A stretch of DNA of 64,000 nucleotides from Anabaena sp. 4-3 (GCF_001597745.1 NZ_LUHJ01000017.1:18780-82779), one strand, 5' to 3'. Shown: positions 8,562-18,620, counted from the first letter of the stretch. A program made the numbers and translations. Notes: a model not told the origin generated them from the letters alone.

Positions 8562-11499
8562 AATCCAACTGTCGAGCTACCAAGCGAGCGAATAATCCGT
8601 CTTGCTTGACTAACTCATCATAAGTTCCTACCTGCACCACACGCCCTGCTTCCACAACATAAATCCGATCAGCATTGCGAATAGTGCTGAGACGGTGGGC
8701 GATGACAATACGAGTGGCATTCAGTTTATCTAAACTTTCAGTGACAATGGCTTGGGTTTGATTATCCAAAGCACTGGTTGCTTCATCCATCAGAATAATT
8801 TTCGGTTTTAAAACCAAGGCGCGAGCAATTAACAGTCGTTGTCTTTGCCCCCCAGACAGATTAGTGCCACCTTCACTCACGACTGTGTGCATTCCCATTG
8901 GCATAGCTTTAATATCTGCGTCAAAACCTGCCATTCGGGCTGCTTCCCAGGCTTCATCTAAGGTGACTAAAGCACCAGCCGAAATGCTGTCAAAAATCGG
9001 CGCAGAAGAAATGCGGACATTTTGCAGCACCACGCCCAACTGCCGACGTACCGCTTGAATATCAAGTCCTGCTAAATCTTGTCCATCGTAATATACAGTC
9101 CCGCTTAACGGAGTTTCAAAGCCTAACAACAAGCGAAATACTGTTGATTTACCACTGCCACTAGGACCGACTATAGCGACAAATTCCCCAGGATTGGCAT
9201 AGATGCTGACATCATCAAGGGTGAGTGGCCCATCCTGCCGATAGCGGAAAGTAACGTGTTCTAAGGCAATACGCCCTGTTAATCTGCCTGGATCTGCCTT
9301 GGTAGGGTCTGATTCTTGTTGTGATTGTAATATAGGTCTGGCTCGTTCCCAGAGAGGAATAATCTCTAAAATATCACTCAAAGTATTGCTAATCTCGGTC
9401 GCGCCGTTCACAAAAACAGCAAAAGCGGCATTGAAAGCCAGAAATGCGCCAGGCGATAGTCCACTAGATGTTCTCTGAGCCACTGCCATCTGCATAAAGA
9501 AAATTGCAAACCAAAATGTGAGGATAGAACTGACAACAGGGAGTGCTTCATTAAAAACCGTGAGACTATCATCAATGCGTTTGACACCTGATTGTAACTT
9601 GGTGCGTTGACTGTACTGTTTCGCCCAAGCTGCAAATGCCCGTTCCTCAGCCGCCGCAACACGCAACTTGGATACGCCTTGGATGAGTTCTACAGTCAGT
9701 CCGTTAATCTCACCATCTAGTGTCTCTTGTTTTCGCTTTTTCTTGACTATCAGCTGGCTGGAAACCAGGGTAATGATGATGACTAAAACACCCATACCAA
9801 GACCTACCAAAGCGAGTTTCCAGCTATACACAAACATTAACACCAGGTTCAGGAGAGCGAACAGTCCGGTTAATAGTGTGCGTTGTGTGGAACCACTCAG
9901 TTGAGAGCGAATTTGGCTAACTACCAACAGTCGGTTTACCAAATCACCAGAAGCATACTCGCGAAAAAACGCCGGACTTAATTTCAGGATTTTATCCCAA
10001 ACAGCCGGCTGGAGAGTGGCATCAGCCGCACTTTCCACTCTTAAGGTAATAATCTGTTGTGCTAGTTGAAAAGTAGCTTGGCCAAAAGCAGCAGCAAACA
10101 GAGCTAATCCCAGTTGCAATAATAAAGAGCGATCGCTGTCGGGAATCGCATCATTAACTAAGATAGCCGTTGCTTGTGGTGTCACCATACCTAGCAGTGA
10201 TGCCAAGATACCCAAGACGATAATAGCGACAATGCCTGTTTCATACCCCTTGATGCCAAATTGGAAAATCTCCACGGCATTAGTCACAAACTGAGGTAAG
10301 GGTCGATAAAATACATAAGCTTCCGGCTTGAGGTTGGCACTTACCTCGGCATCAACGCTCTTGCGTGTTAAAGTTTCTGGATCAAACAGCACATAACGAT
10401 TTCCTGCCTCTGGCAATAAAGCTACTGGCTGGTTAGTTTTGGTGTAGCCTAACAAAGCACCATGTTCTTGTTGCCACCAGTCACTAACCAGCAACACCCG
10501 GCGAACTCGGCATTGAGAAGCTCGTGCAATCACTTCGATGGGATGTTGGACGCGATCAAAGTCTTCCGATTGGGCTGGGGGGCGAATGTTAATCCCCATT
10601 GCTCTACCTACCGCACCTGCCGCCATCAGCAAATGAGTTCCTTCGGGAAAGAATTCATCTGTTTGCGACTGCAATACAGATGTTAATTCTCCCATCGAGC
10701 TTTCGATCATCCGACGGTTGAGTTGCTGCCTTTCCTGGAAACGGCGAAATTCCGACTCAATTTGCTGCTGTTCTAAGAGGTGAAAGTAGTGAAAAAAATA
10801 AGCGTGTAACTGAGATAAACTGGCGGCTAGTTGTTCAAATGTTTCTAGTTCTGGGGTAGGAGTTGTGTAAACTTCTACGGTATTTTCCGCCTCCAACCAC
10901 ATACCATCAACTAAAGGTATGGGTGGGGAAGTAGTCTCTATTTTTAGGTCTTCCATCCCTAACCAACGAGTGCTGCCTTGGCGGATATGAATCCAGGCGA
11001 CTGTTTTTCCCACCTGCTCATCTCTGACGGAGGGGCGAGGTGGCACCAAGGTTTGCTCTTTGAGCAATGATATAAAGTGGGTTCCTTCCGCCAAGATACT
11101 ATTACTTGGCGAGTTAGCTGATGTTAGCTGCTCACTGAGCCATTCTCCCAAGTGACAAAGCCAGCCTTCCAACAAGGCGATCGCTTGCCAGTTCCCTTCT
11201 GCAATTTCCGCAATCAAATCCGCCAACGAGCATTCCAACAATTCGGTTTCTTCCAGAGCCACTGCCAAAATGCCTCTGAATTCCTTGCTGCCTGGACTTG
11301 CCACTAAATTTACGCCAAACAAGGCTTCGCCGGCACCAATATTAAACAAAAAGCGGCGATTGCCTTTGAGTTCTGTGTTCTCCACCAAGATGCTATGCAA
11401 CACCAGAGAACCTGATTTCACCACCCAGATCCTCTGGGGATCGTCTAACAGCAACGGTTCGTTACCTTTAACGATGCGTCCTTGTTGAGCAATAGTCAT
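8560..11499 (-). CDS. NHLM-type peptide export ABC transporter, permease/ATPase
   Basis: A 979-residue protein. Residues 1-420 are a long soluble region whose beginning resembles a cyclic-nucleotide-binding-type sensor (GSLVLHSILVENTELKGNRRFLFNIGAGEALFGV). Residues about 425-700 form a six-span ABC exporter membrane domain. The ATPase domain has Walker A GPSGSGKST, signature LSGGQRQR and Walker B IILMDEAT. This matches the second transporter of the NHLM (nitrile hydratase leader microcin) export system, which lacks the peptidase domain. It is last in a five-gene minus-strand operon, eight bases after the C39-ABC gene. It probably pairs with that protein to export the Nif11-leader peptides encoded at 22.9-24.5 kb. 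Confidence 0.9.
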   Translation of the reverse strand: MTIAQQGRIVKGNEPLLLDDPQRIWVVKSGSLVLHSILVENTELKGNRRFLFNIGAGEALFGVNLVASPGSKEFRGILAVALEETELLECSLADLIAEIAEGNWQAIALLEGWLCHLGEWLSEQLTSANSPSNSILAEGTHFISLLKEQTLVPPRPSVRDEQVGKTVAWIHIRQGSTRWLGMEDLKIETTSPPIPLVDGMWLEAENTVEVYTTPTPELETFEQLAASLSQLHAYFFHYFHLLEQQQIESEFRRFQERQQLNRRMIESSMGELTSVLQSQTDEFFPEGTHLLMAAGAVGRAMGINIRPPAQSEDFDRVQHPIEVIARASQCRVRRVLLVSDWWQQEHGALLGYTKTNQPVALLPEAGNRYVLFDPETLTRKSVDAEVSANLKPEAYVFYRPLPQFVTNAVEIFQFGIKGYETGIVAIIVLGILASLLGMVTPQATAILVNDAIPDSDRSLLLQLGLALFAAAFGQATFQLAQQIITLRVESAADATLQPAVWDKILKLSPAFFREYASGDLVNRLLVVSQIRSQLSGSTQRTLLTGLFALLNLVLMFVYSWKLALVGLGMGVLVIIITLVSSQLIVKKKRKQETLDGEINGLTVELIQGVSKLRVAAAEERAFAAWAKQYSQRTKLQSGVKRIDDSLTVFNEALPVVSSILTFWFAIFFMQMAVAQRTSSGLSPGAFLAFNAAFAVFVNGATEISNTLSDILEIIPLWERARPILQSQQESDPTKADPGRLTGRIALEHVTFRYRQDGPLTLDDVSIYANPGEFVAIVGPSGSGKSTVFRLLLGFETPLSGTVYYDGQDLAGLDIQAVRRQLGVVLQNVRISSAPIFDSISAGALVTLDEAWEAARMAGFDADIKAMPMGMHTVVSEGGTNLSGGQRQRLLIARALVLKPKIILMDEATSALDNQTQAIVTESLDKLNATRIVIAHRLSTIRNADRIYVVEAGRVVQVGTYDELVKQDGLFARLVARQLD

Positions 11500-11507
11500 A
11501 ATTTAAT

Positions 11508-13721
11508 TTATCTTTCTTGAGTGCCAACTAAGCGGGTATAGACTCCTGGGCTGCGGCGTAACTCTTCGTGGGTGCCTCGTTGTACCACTTTCCCCCGCGC
11601 CAAGACAATAATTTCATCACAATCGCGAATCGTACTCAGTCGGTGGGCAACGACGATGCAGGAACAACCACGCCGACGCAGGTTTCTGTCAATCATCAGC
11701 TCTGTTTCCGCATCCAGCGCGCTAGTTGCCTCATCGAGAACCAATACAGATGGATTCCTCACCAAAGCCCGTGCAATTTCCAAGCGTTGACGTTGTCCGC
11801 CACTGAGATTCATACCGCCTTCAGTTAGCTGGCAATTATAGCCCCCTGGCATATTCAAGATCAGGTCGTGGATAGCTGCGTCTTGACAAGCTCTGATGAT
11901 GTCTGCTTCCGGTACAGTTGGATCCCAGAGGGTGAGATTTTCGCGCACCGTGCCAGCAAACAGAAAGATTTCCTGCTCTACCATCGCCAGAGAATTGGCA
12001 AGGATGGGACGAGGAATCTGAGCGCGGGGAATGTCGTCTAAGAGGATGTCGCCAGACCAAGGTTGATAGAGTCCGGTGAGCAACTTAGCGACGGTGGACT
12101 TGCCGGAACCGCTACCGCCGACTAAAGCGACTCTCTGACCAGGTTTCAAGTTAAAGCTCAAATCTTTAATTAGGGGGTCATCTAGGCGGTTGTAGCCAAA
12201 GGTGAGATTGTCTATCTTGACGTATCCTTGCAATTTAAAGGAATCTTGGCGATAGAATTCCCAGCGATCGCTCACTGGCTCCACTTGTCTTTCTGCTTCT
12301 GGATCAACGGGGTTTGCTAAAACATCATCTAGCCGATTTAAGTCTGCTTCCAATTCTTGCAGCGTACTGCCAAAATTGACCAAATCGTTAACAGGCTTGA
12401 GAAATTCCTGCGTCAGTGCTTGGTAAGCAATCAGTGCGCCAATACTCAGGGTGCCTTGCATGACTCGGAACCCGCCAACTACTAAAATCGAGGTCACAGC
12501 AAGGGAAGTCAACGCCGTTGGCAATGTTCCCAGTAATCGAGAAGGCAGTCCTAATTCCTGTTGGGCGTTGATAGTTTTGGCATAGTATCCCGCGAACTTA
12601 GCAAATAAGTCTGACTCTAGCCCGCTTGCCTTGACAGTTTCAATGGTTTGAATCCCACTAATGGCAACACCTGCTACCTTCCCAGTTTCTTGAGACAGCC
12701 TGATATTTGCATCGACTCGGTTGCGGGACAGAGATTGCAAGGCCACGAAATTGGCAGCCGCAAACAGAATAGCAATCAAGGTCAACAATGGGTCATAAAA
12801 CAACATGATCAAGGCATAAAAAACCATCATGATCGAGTCGATCACGGTGGTTGCCAAACGCCCTGAGAGTACCTCAGCTACTTTATTGTTGAGTTGCGCG
12901 CGACTGCTAATTTCCCCCGCGAACCGTTGGGCATAAAACCCTACTGGTAACCGGATGGTGTGCCACAGAAACTGACCCGACATCGCCACTGATAGCTTCA
13001 GCAATAACCGTCGCAGATAAGTCAGTCGCAGTCGAGCTAGCAAGCCTCTGAGTAATGCCACCAACACCATGCCCAACAGCAGGGGACGCAACCAGTCTGT
13101 GCGATTTTCTACCAAAATCTCATCAACGAACACTTGTGTAAAAGCTGGCACTGCTAAACGGGGAATCGTTAGCAATAATCCGGCAATCAAACAAAAAATC
13201 AAGGCTTGACGCGAGGTTTGCAAGCGTGTGGCCATTGCGGTGAGAATTCCCTGTTTTTTCCCCCCTTTTTTAAAATCTGGCCCCGGTTCCATCAATAGAA
13301 CCACGCCGGTGAACGCTTGGTCAAATTCATCAAAAGAAACCTTTCTTGGCCCTGTTCCTGGGTCATTGAGATAAACGGTTTTCCCCGCAAACCCTTCTAC
13401 GACCAAAAAATGATTGAAGTTCCAGAAAGCAATGAAAGGAGGTTTAATTTGTTGCACGTCTTCCAAGGATTTTTTAAATCCTTTGGCGTTTAAACCGTAC
13501 AACCGAGCTGCTTTGAGAACGTTAGAAGCTTTGCTCCCATCCCGTGACACGCCACACTCACGCCGCAATTCTGTCAGGGGAACTATCCGACCGTAGTAAC
13601 CCAAGATAATACCGAGTGCGGCCGCTCCACATTCTACAGCTTCCATTTGCAGCACAGTAGGAGTTCGCACTCGACCACCTTGGTGGGGTGTGAATAAGTT
13701 GGAAATCAGTGCTATTGGCAT
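11508..13721 (-). CDS. C39 peptidase-ABC transporter for leader peptide cleavage and export
   Basis: A 737-residue PCAT-type exporter. The N-terminal C39 peptidase domain has the catalytic Cys in MEAVECGAAALG (about residue 31), His in FWNFNHFLVVEG (about 106) and Asp in LNDPGTG. Membrane spans cover about 170-430. The ATPase domain has Walker A GGSGSGKST, signature LSGGQRQR and Walker B VLVLDEAT. Such proteins cut after the double glycine of peptide leaders while exporting the core. The four Nif11-type precursors in this island all have an AGG at the leader end, so they are the likely substrates. An AGGAG ribosome site overlaps the stop of the upstream HlyD-type gene, showing tight coupling. 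Confidence 0.93.
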   Translation of the reverse strand: MPIALISNLFTPHQGGRVRTPTVLQMEAVECGAAALGIILGYYGRIVPLTELRRECGVSRDGSKASNVLKAARLYGLNAKGFKKSLEDVQQIKPPFIAFWNFNHFLVVEGFAGKTVYLNDPGTGPRKVSFDEFDQAFTGVVLLMEPGPDFKKGGKKQGILTAMATRLQTSRQALIFCLIAGLLLTIPRLAVPAFTQVFVDEILVENRTDWLRPLLLGMVLVALLRGLLARLRLTYLRRLLLKLSVAMSGQFLWHTIRLPVGFYAQRFAGEISSRAQLNNKVAEVLSGRLATTVIDSIMMVFYALIMLFYDPLLTLIAILFAAANFVALQSLSRNRVDANIRLSQETGKVAGVAISGIQTIETVKASGLESDLFAKFAGYYAKTINAQQELGLPSRLLGTLPTALTSLAVTSILVVGGFRVMQGTLSIGALIAYQALTQEFLKPVNDLVNFGSTLQELEADLNRLDDVLANPVDPEAERQVEPVSDRWEFYRQDSFKLQGYVKIDNLTFGYNRLDDPLIKDLSFNLKPGQRVALVGGSGSGKSTVAKLLTGLYQPWSGDILLDDIPRAQIPRPILANSLAMVEQEIFLFAGTVRENLTLWDPTVPEADIIRACQDAAIHDLILNMPGGYNCQLTEGGMNLSGGQRQRLEIARALVRNPSVLVLDEATSALDAETELMIDRNLRRRGCSCIVVAHRLSTIRDCDEIIVLARGKVVQRGTHEELRRSPGVYTRLVGTQER

Positions 13722-13727
13722 AATCTC

Positions 13728-15350
13728 CTAATAAATACCCGTAACCGACTTCAAGATAGGAATAACATAGGCTATTGGTGCAATTTCTCCGACTTTCACA
13801 CGCACCTGTACGGTAGTTCCTGGAGAAAGTTTGATGTCCGGTCCGTTGGAAGAAGACCATTGATAGCCACTGTTCGTATTGGCTGTTTCCAGCTGTGCAA
13901 ACACTTGTACGGGAGCTTTACCCCCTGCTTGTCCGAGACTTTCGGCGAGACTTTCCGCCAGATTTTGGTTGCCGATGATGCTGGACATATCTTGTACTGT
14001 CACCGGGAATGGTGTCACCGTTTGCACCTTGCCGAGAATACCACCAAATCGTTCTCGCTTGACTAGACTGGGGGTGACTTGGACTTCCATTCCCGATTTG
14101 ATTTGTTTGCCATCTTTATCGGCAAAGTAAATGACGCTCATCAGTTGGGCATCGGTGCCTTGAGCATTCACTGCTCCTAGACGAGTTCCGCTACCCACTA
14201 TCTGTCCTGGCACAACTGATAATTCAATAACTTTTCCGTCATAATCACTGACAATTTGGCTTTTTAATTCAATTTCTTTCTCTAATTGAGCTATTCTTCT
14301 TCTTACGTCTGCAATATTATTCTGTTGATTAATCTTTGCCTGTAGTTCTTCTTGAGCTAACTTAGCAAGTTGACTGTCAACGTCTCGCAGTTTGGTATTG
14401 ATTTCGTCCAGTGTATTCAAACTTTGTTGGTATTGCCTTTCGATATCAACTTGTTGAACTTGGATTTCTTGTAGTTTGACGTTGAGTTCATTAGTTTGGT
14501 TTTGACTATCTAAATACTGCCGTTCTATATTGGACTGCTCCACTTCTAGCTGTTTCTGTTGGGCTTCCAGGTCAGAGAGTTGAGCTAAACTGTCAAAGTA
14601 TTCTCTTTGAGCACTTAACATCACATCAGCACTGACTATTTTCTGCTCGTACAATTGACGGCGAGCTTCTAACTGTCTTTCTAGTTGTGGCAGCAATTTA
14701 TTAATTTGTTCTATGCGCTTGTTAAAACCTTCTCTTTTTTGTTGCAAACTATCCAGACTTCTTTGACGCAGACTCGGTAAAATTTGCTGGTCTGTACTCA
14801 GTTTTTTTTCAATAGCGGCGCGGTTTTGCGCGAGTAATGTGAGATTTTTTTGGCGCAAAGCTGGTAAGATAGACTCTCTTTCTAAGCTGGCGTTCAGGTA
14901 GACTCTTTGTTTGATCAGATTTGCTCTTTCTGAACTGAGTCGTTTGTTAAGCACGGAATTGCTGTCTTGTGCTTGAGTCAATAGTTCTCTGAGCTTTTTC
15001 TGTTCTTGTTGGAGTTGCTGTTGCAAGGAGGGTTGGCTGATGATGCCGATGACATCGCCTTTTTTGACGTTATCTCCAGATTTAATGTTCAGTTTTACTA
15101 CTGTCCCATCACTAGGTGCTTGAAATTGAACGACGCTGCGAGGATAGAGCAACACACCTTGTCCTGAAACTGTCAGGGGTAGGCGACCAACTACGCTCCA
15201 AATGGCGGCGATCGCCACTAAAGATCCTAATCCAGCTAATGGCAACCAAGCTTGAGGATTGACAACATTCATCAGCTGGTCAAGCCGTTCTGGTGAGGAT
15301 AAGCGTTCTAAGGCTTCTTCACGAAATAGTTTTTTGGCTGAATCTGACAT
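13728..15350 (-). CDS. HlyD-type membrane fusion protein of the NHLM exporter
   Basis: 540 residues. A cytoplasmic N-terminus of about 36 residues is followed by one membrane helix (LPLAGLGSLVAIAAIWSVVG), a lipoyl/barrel-sandwich half (VQFQAPSDGTVVKLNIKSGDNVKKGD), a very long Gln/Leu-rich coiled coil (about 115-360), and the second lipoyl half (DYDGKVIELSVVPGQIVGSGTRLG). This is the periplasmic adaptor that links the inner-membrane ABC transporter to an outer-membrane channel. A GAAGAGG ribosome site precedes the ATG. It is separated from the C39-ABC gene by only six bases. A TolC-like outer partner is not in the island. Confidence 0.92.
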   Translation of the reverse strand: MSDSAKKLFREEALERLSSPERLDQLMNVVNPQAWLPLAGLGSLVAIAAIWSVVGRLPLTVSGQGVLLYPRSVVQFQAPSDGTVVKLNIKSGDNVKKGDVIGIISQPSLQQQLQQEQKKLRELLTQAQDSNSVLNKRLSSERANLIKQRVYLNASLERESILPALRQKNLTLLAQNRAAIEKKLSTDQQILPSLRQRSLDSLQQKREGFNKRIEQINKLLPQLERQLEARRQLYEQKIVSADVMLSAQREYFDSLAQLSDLEAQQKQLEVEQSNIERQYLDSQNQTNELNVKLQEIQVQQVDIERQYQQSLNTLDEINTKLRDVDSQLAKLAQEELQAKINQQNNIADVRRRIAQLEKEIELKSQIVSDYDGKVIELSVVPGQIVGSGTRLGAVNAQGTDAQLMSVIYFADKDGKQIKSGMEVQVTPSLVKRERFGGILGKVQTVTPFPVTVQDMSSIIGNQNLAESLAESLGQAGGKAPVQVFAQLETANTNSGYQWSSSNGPDIKLSPGTTVQVRVKVGEIAPIAYVIPILKSVTGIY

Positions 15351-15381
15351 AAAAACTAATCCTCTTCTCGTTGATCAAGGT

Positions 15382-16512
15382 CTAACTGACTTTTAGTCGT
15401 TTGAGCATCCATTCAAATCTGGCTCCACCGAGGGTGAGGTTATCCATGAGATCAAGATCAATTTCATCTTCGTATTCTGCGTCTAGTTCTAAGCTTTGAC
15501 CAATTTGGTAGGAACTTCGCCCGTATCCCAAACGGCTAATCAGTCCTTGCCATCTCCCTGAGAGCAGCATGGCCAGGACACGGTAAAATCGAGCCGCAGT
15601 TGCGACATCTTGCTGTAATTTCACTAGCAATTGGCGGTCTGGAATTTTCAGCAAAATAGAATCTTCTAATGCTCTCAAGGTATAGGTTGACATGGGATTA
15701 TCTAAGGTAAAGGCTTCTCCGAGAATTTCTCCCCGGTAAAGGCGCATAATTTCTCTTTCTAAGGAATCATCTGTTTCTTCGTTGCTTTCTAAGGCGGCGA
15801 AAAGATTGACGAGCCGATTGGATTGTTCTTCTTTCATAAACACAGCAATTCCGCCTTGCAGAATGATATAGAGATTTTCAATCTGCTCGCCAGTTCGGAT
15901 GAGAACTTTGTCAGATGATATTGCTTCCAATTTGCCAACGCCCAGCATCCAGTCAACGTCACTGTCACTGAGTTCGCCAAAAATTAGCGGCACATCCTGT
16001 AACGGCGGAATTTGTCCTTTTTGCTGACGCAAAAATTGTTGAATAAGTCGCCCAAAACGCTCTGAGAGTAAAATCGCAATGCCTCGATAAAATCTGGCTG
16101 CAAACCCAAAATCCGCTTCTATTTGCTCTTGTAGTGCCTCATAGGGAATGGCAAGCACAGTTGAATTTTCTGCGGCTCTCACAGTCATAGTTGCTGGTGT
16201 GAGTTCTACAACAGGCATCTTGCCTATGACTTCTCCAGGGGAAAAGCTGGCAATTTCTTGTTCCAAATTTTGGTCGTCTTCCAGGGCAGCAAAAATACTA
16301 CCTAATCTGCCGCCTTGGTTTTGACTAATGCTTGCTGTGAGTTCGCCGCTAATTAGCAGGTAGAAACAATCAGGCGATGGGCTACGCCCCACCGCAGGCG
16401 ATCGCGCCTGTTCAATTAAGACGCTTCCTGCGGGAATGTTTTGTTGATGTCCGTTTTGCTTGAGCCATTGAATATCACTATTACTTAACTGTTTGAGAAA
16501 AATATCTATCAT
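15382..16512 (-). CDS. Tandem cyclic-nucleotide-binding-domain protein
   Basis: 376 residues with two cNMP-binding-type domains. The first (about 10-155) contains CFYLLISGELTASI and SFSPGEVIGKMPVVE. The second (about 185-325) contains NLYIILQGGIAVFM and LYRGEILGEAFTLD. There is no DNA-binding HTH, so it is probably a regulatory or scaffolding part of the export operon rather than a CRP-like transcription factor. I chose the ATG at 16512, with AGGTGA spaced correctly upstream; a GTG nine bases earlier is the alternative. Residues near 40-50 (RSPAVGRSPSP) are encoded by an inserted palindromic repeat. In many NHLM clusters such proteins sit beside the transporter genes. Confidence 0.82.
   Translation of the reverse strand: MIDIFLKQLSNSDIQWLKQNGHQQNIPAGSVLIEQARSPAVGRSPSPDCFYLLISGELTASISQNQGGRLGSIFAALEDDQNLEQEIASFSPGEVIGKMPVVELTPATMTVRAAENSTVLAIPYEALQEQIEADFGFAARFYRGIAILLSERFGRLIQQFLRQQKGQIPPLQDVPLIFGELSDSDVDWMLGVGKLEAISSDKVLIRTGEQIENLYIILQGGIAVFMKEEQSNRLVNLFAALESNEETDDSLEREIMRLYRGEILGEAFTLDNPMSTYTLRALEDSILLKIPDRQLLVKLQQDVATAARFYRVLAMLLSGRWQGLISRLGYGRSSYQIGQSLELDAEYEDEIDLDLMDNLTLGGARFEWMLKRLKVS
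16373..16412. repeat. Interspersed palindromic repeat inside the cNMP-binding gene
   Basis: GCGATGGGCTACGCCCCACC followed by GCAGGCGATCGCGCCTG is a repeat form common in Nostoc genomes and contains a HIP1 octamer. It adds about ten Arg/Ser/Pro-rich residues between the first beta strands of the first domain, where the second domain has a short turn (LIRTGEQIENLY). Confidence 0.6.
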
Positions 16513-16554
16513 ATATTTCACCTATTTAATTGGCAATTTTTCCCCGTTATTCTC

Positions 16555-17736
16555 TCACTGAATATTGAGTGCATCAGAGTTGAAAATCATCTGTTTTTGG
16601 GAATTAAAGGCTGTTTCTAACAAAGACACTCCTTGCTTAGAAGCTAATTCTTCCAGTCTTAGCGTTGACAAAGCTATTAACATTGCCATTTCTTCTTGGC
16701 TGGTTCGTACTGAATGACAATATCTTTGCTCAAACTCTTCTAAATTTTCGGCAGCGTTTTTCACTAATATTTGTAAAACTTGAAACGCCCCGTCTGAGAG
16801 TCGTGGCTCGCCTCGATAATTTTCCAATCTGCCCCCTTGACGATAGGTGGGAAAGGCTTCTAAACCCACAAAATGTAAAAACCAGTCAGCCCGATAATTG
16901 CCGTTCGCACTCACAATACCTCGATAATCTGCAATTAATTCGTCGAGGATGTTGTTTCGCATCGAGCCGAACCAACGGCGTGTTACATAATGGGTGGATT
17001 CGTGTTCTAAGCGAATTTTGAGCGAGAGTTCTCGCCATCGTTGTTCATCGAGTCCTAATTCAATAGCGTTAACGTTGCTATACGCCCCCCGACTGAGCAA
17101 TATAAACCGATCTCGATACAGTTCTGGACGCTGAATTAACCGTTGAAACTCGTCTGCCCAATTGCCTGGATGCTCCTGATTTTGATTGTTCTCCAGCCAT
17201 CTTTGTTGGTATTGGCGCACCCGATGCCAGTTGTTATATCCTTCTACAATGCAGGCTCCCATTGAGTCTGGGATGGACTTGGGTTCGTTACGTTTAGTCA
17301 ATGCTTGGACTAAGCTGATAAAATCTTGTCGGTTCCCTGCAACTAAGACAGGAATCGCACCTGCTAAGGTTGGATAAACATATAGTTGGAGTTGTTCCGG
17401 TTGGAGCAAAACCAACCCACTAGCAGTCTTCATCTGTTTGGTTGATTTCCCTTTGCGAGTTGCTGCTCGATATTCTTCCGTCTCGCTGATACCAGCCAGT
17501 ATCGGAAACTGAAATTGAACCAAATGCGTTTTCAAAGTTGCATAAACCCCAACGCTAGCCGACTCTTGGGCATATTGCTCCCAGGTAGCAAGATAAGGTT
17601 CTGATTGCGGTTGGTGCAGGTACTCTGGCAGAGGGCGAGCGAAGACATTTTGATTGTATGTCAGCAATTCCACGATTTCTGACTCGCTAGCTCCATAACC
17701 TGCCAAAATATCAGCAAAAAACTGTGAAGAATTCAT
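16555..17736 (-). CDS. Uncharacterised protein with HESTH metallopeptidase-like motif
   Basis: About 393 residues. I chose the ATG at 17736; a TTG 18 bases upstream is the alternative. The C-terminal half has LEHESTHYVTRRWFG and then NNILDELIADYRGI about 18 residues later. HExxH plus a downstream acidic D/ELIAD is the arrangement of gluzincin-type zinc proteases, with two His ligands and one acidic ligand. The N-terminal half (about 1-200) has no motif I recognise and no signal peptide. It is the first gene of the export operon, so it could act on the leader or core peptides, or on pathway enzymes. Protease activity is inference from the motif only. Confidence 0.75.
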   Translation of the reverse strand: MNSSQFFADILAGYGASESEIVELLTYNQNVFARPLPEYLHQPQSEPYLATWEQYAQESASVGVYATLKTHLVQFQFPILAGISETEEYRAATRKGKSTKQMKTASGLVLLQPEQLQLYVYPTLAGAIPVLVAGNRQDFISLVQALTKRNEPKSIPDSMGACIVEGYNNWHRVRQYQQRWLENNQNQEHPGNWADEFQRLIQRPELYRDRFILLSRGAYSNVNAIELGLDEQRWRELSLKIRLEHESTHYVTRRWFGSMRNNILDELIADYRGIVSANGNYRADWFLHFVGLEAFPTYRQGGRLENYRGEPRLSDGAFQVLQILVKNAAENLEEFEQRYCHSVRTSQEEMAMLIALSTLRLEELASKQGVSLLETAFNSQKQMIFNSDALNIQ

Positions 17737-17843
17737 TGCTACCGCAAAAGTCAAAAAAGTATATTAGGAATAATAATAAATGAAAAAGATGTTTTAAAAT
17801 ATACTCTATGTTTTATTTTTGTTACTTTTAACTTAATAACAAA

Positions 17844-18620
17844 ATGTCAAGAATTATTTCGATTCATTCTTATCGGGGCGGCACTGGCAAATCTAATACT
17901 ACCGCTAATCTGGCAACACTGGTTGCCCGTGAGGGAAATCGCGTTGGAATTATTGATACTGATCTTCCTTCCCCTGGCATTCATATTCTGTTTGGTTTGG
18001 GGGAGCAGCAGGGCGATCGCACGCTCAATGATTTTCTCTGGGGAAAGGGTAAAATTACCGATGCAGCCTATGATGTCAGTCATGTGCTGGAAGGACAGGG
18101 AACTCCCAATAGCAAGATTTATTTAGTGCCTGCTAGTGTCAAAATCAATGATATTTCTCGGATATTAAGAGAAGGTTTCGACGCGGAATTATTATTTGCA
18201 GGATATCAGCAGCTGATTAAGGATTTAAAACTAGATTATTTATTTATCGACACTCATCCTGGCCTGAGTGAAGAAACGTTACTTTCGTTAACAGTGTCCC
18301 AGATTGTGCTGTTAATTTTAAGACCAGATCGACAAGATTTCCAGGGGACAGCCGTTACAGTAGATGTGGCTCGGCGACTCAAAGTCCCTAATCTGTTTCT
18401 GATAGTCAACAAAGCCTTACCTGAATACAACTTCGAGCAAATGTGTCAACAAGTCCGATCTACTTACAATGTGCCTGTGTTGGGCATTCTGCCTGACTCT
18501 CCCGATATGCTGCGTTTAGCTAGTCAAGGCATCTTTACAATTAAATACAGTAACCATCCCATCAGTACAGTTTTGCAAAACATGGCTAAACAAATTACTA
18601 GCAACGCAGTTACAATTTAA
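17844..18620 (+). CDS. MinD/ParA-like P-loop ATPase
   Basis: 258 residues beginning MSRIISIHSYRGGTGKSNTTANLA. This is the deviant Walker A of the MinD/ParA/SIMIBI class, but the usual first Lys (KGG) is Arg (RGG). Other class motifs follow: GIIDTDLPSPG, YLFIDTHPGLSEETLL and LFLIVNKALPEYNFEQM. There is no membrane-targeting helix as in MinD. It is divergent from the export operon and followed at 80 bases by the FHA-GAF gene, suggesting a shared unit. A role in positioning or switching the exporter is possible; the cargo is unknown. Confidence 0.82.
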   Translation: MSRIISIHSYRGGTGKSNTTANLATLVAREGNRVGIIDTDLPSPGIHILFGLGEQQGDRTLNDFLWGKGKITDAAYDVSHVLEGQGTPNSKIYLVPASVKINDISRILREGFDAELLFAGYQQLIKDLKLDYLFIDTHPGLSEETLLSLTVSQIVLLILRPDRQDFQGTAVTVDVARRLKVPNLFLIVNKALPEYNFEQMCQQVRSTYNVPVLGILPDSPDMLRLASQGIFTIKYSNHPISTVLQNMAKQITSNAVTI

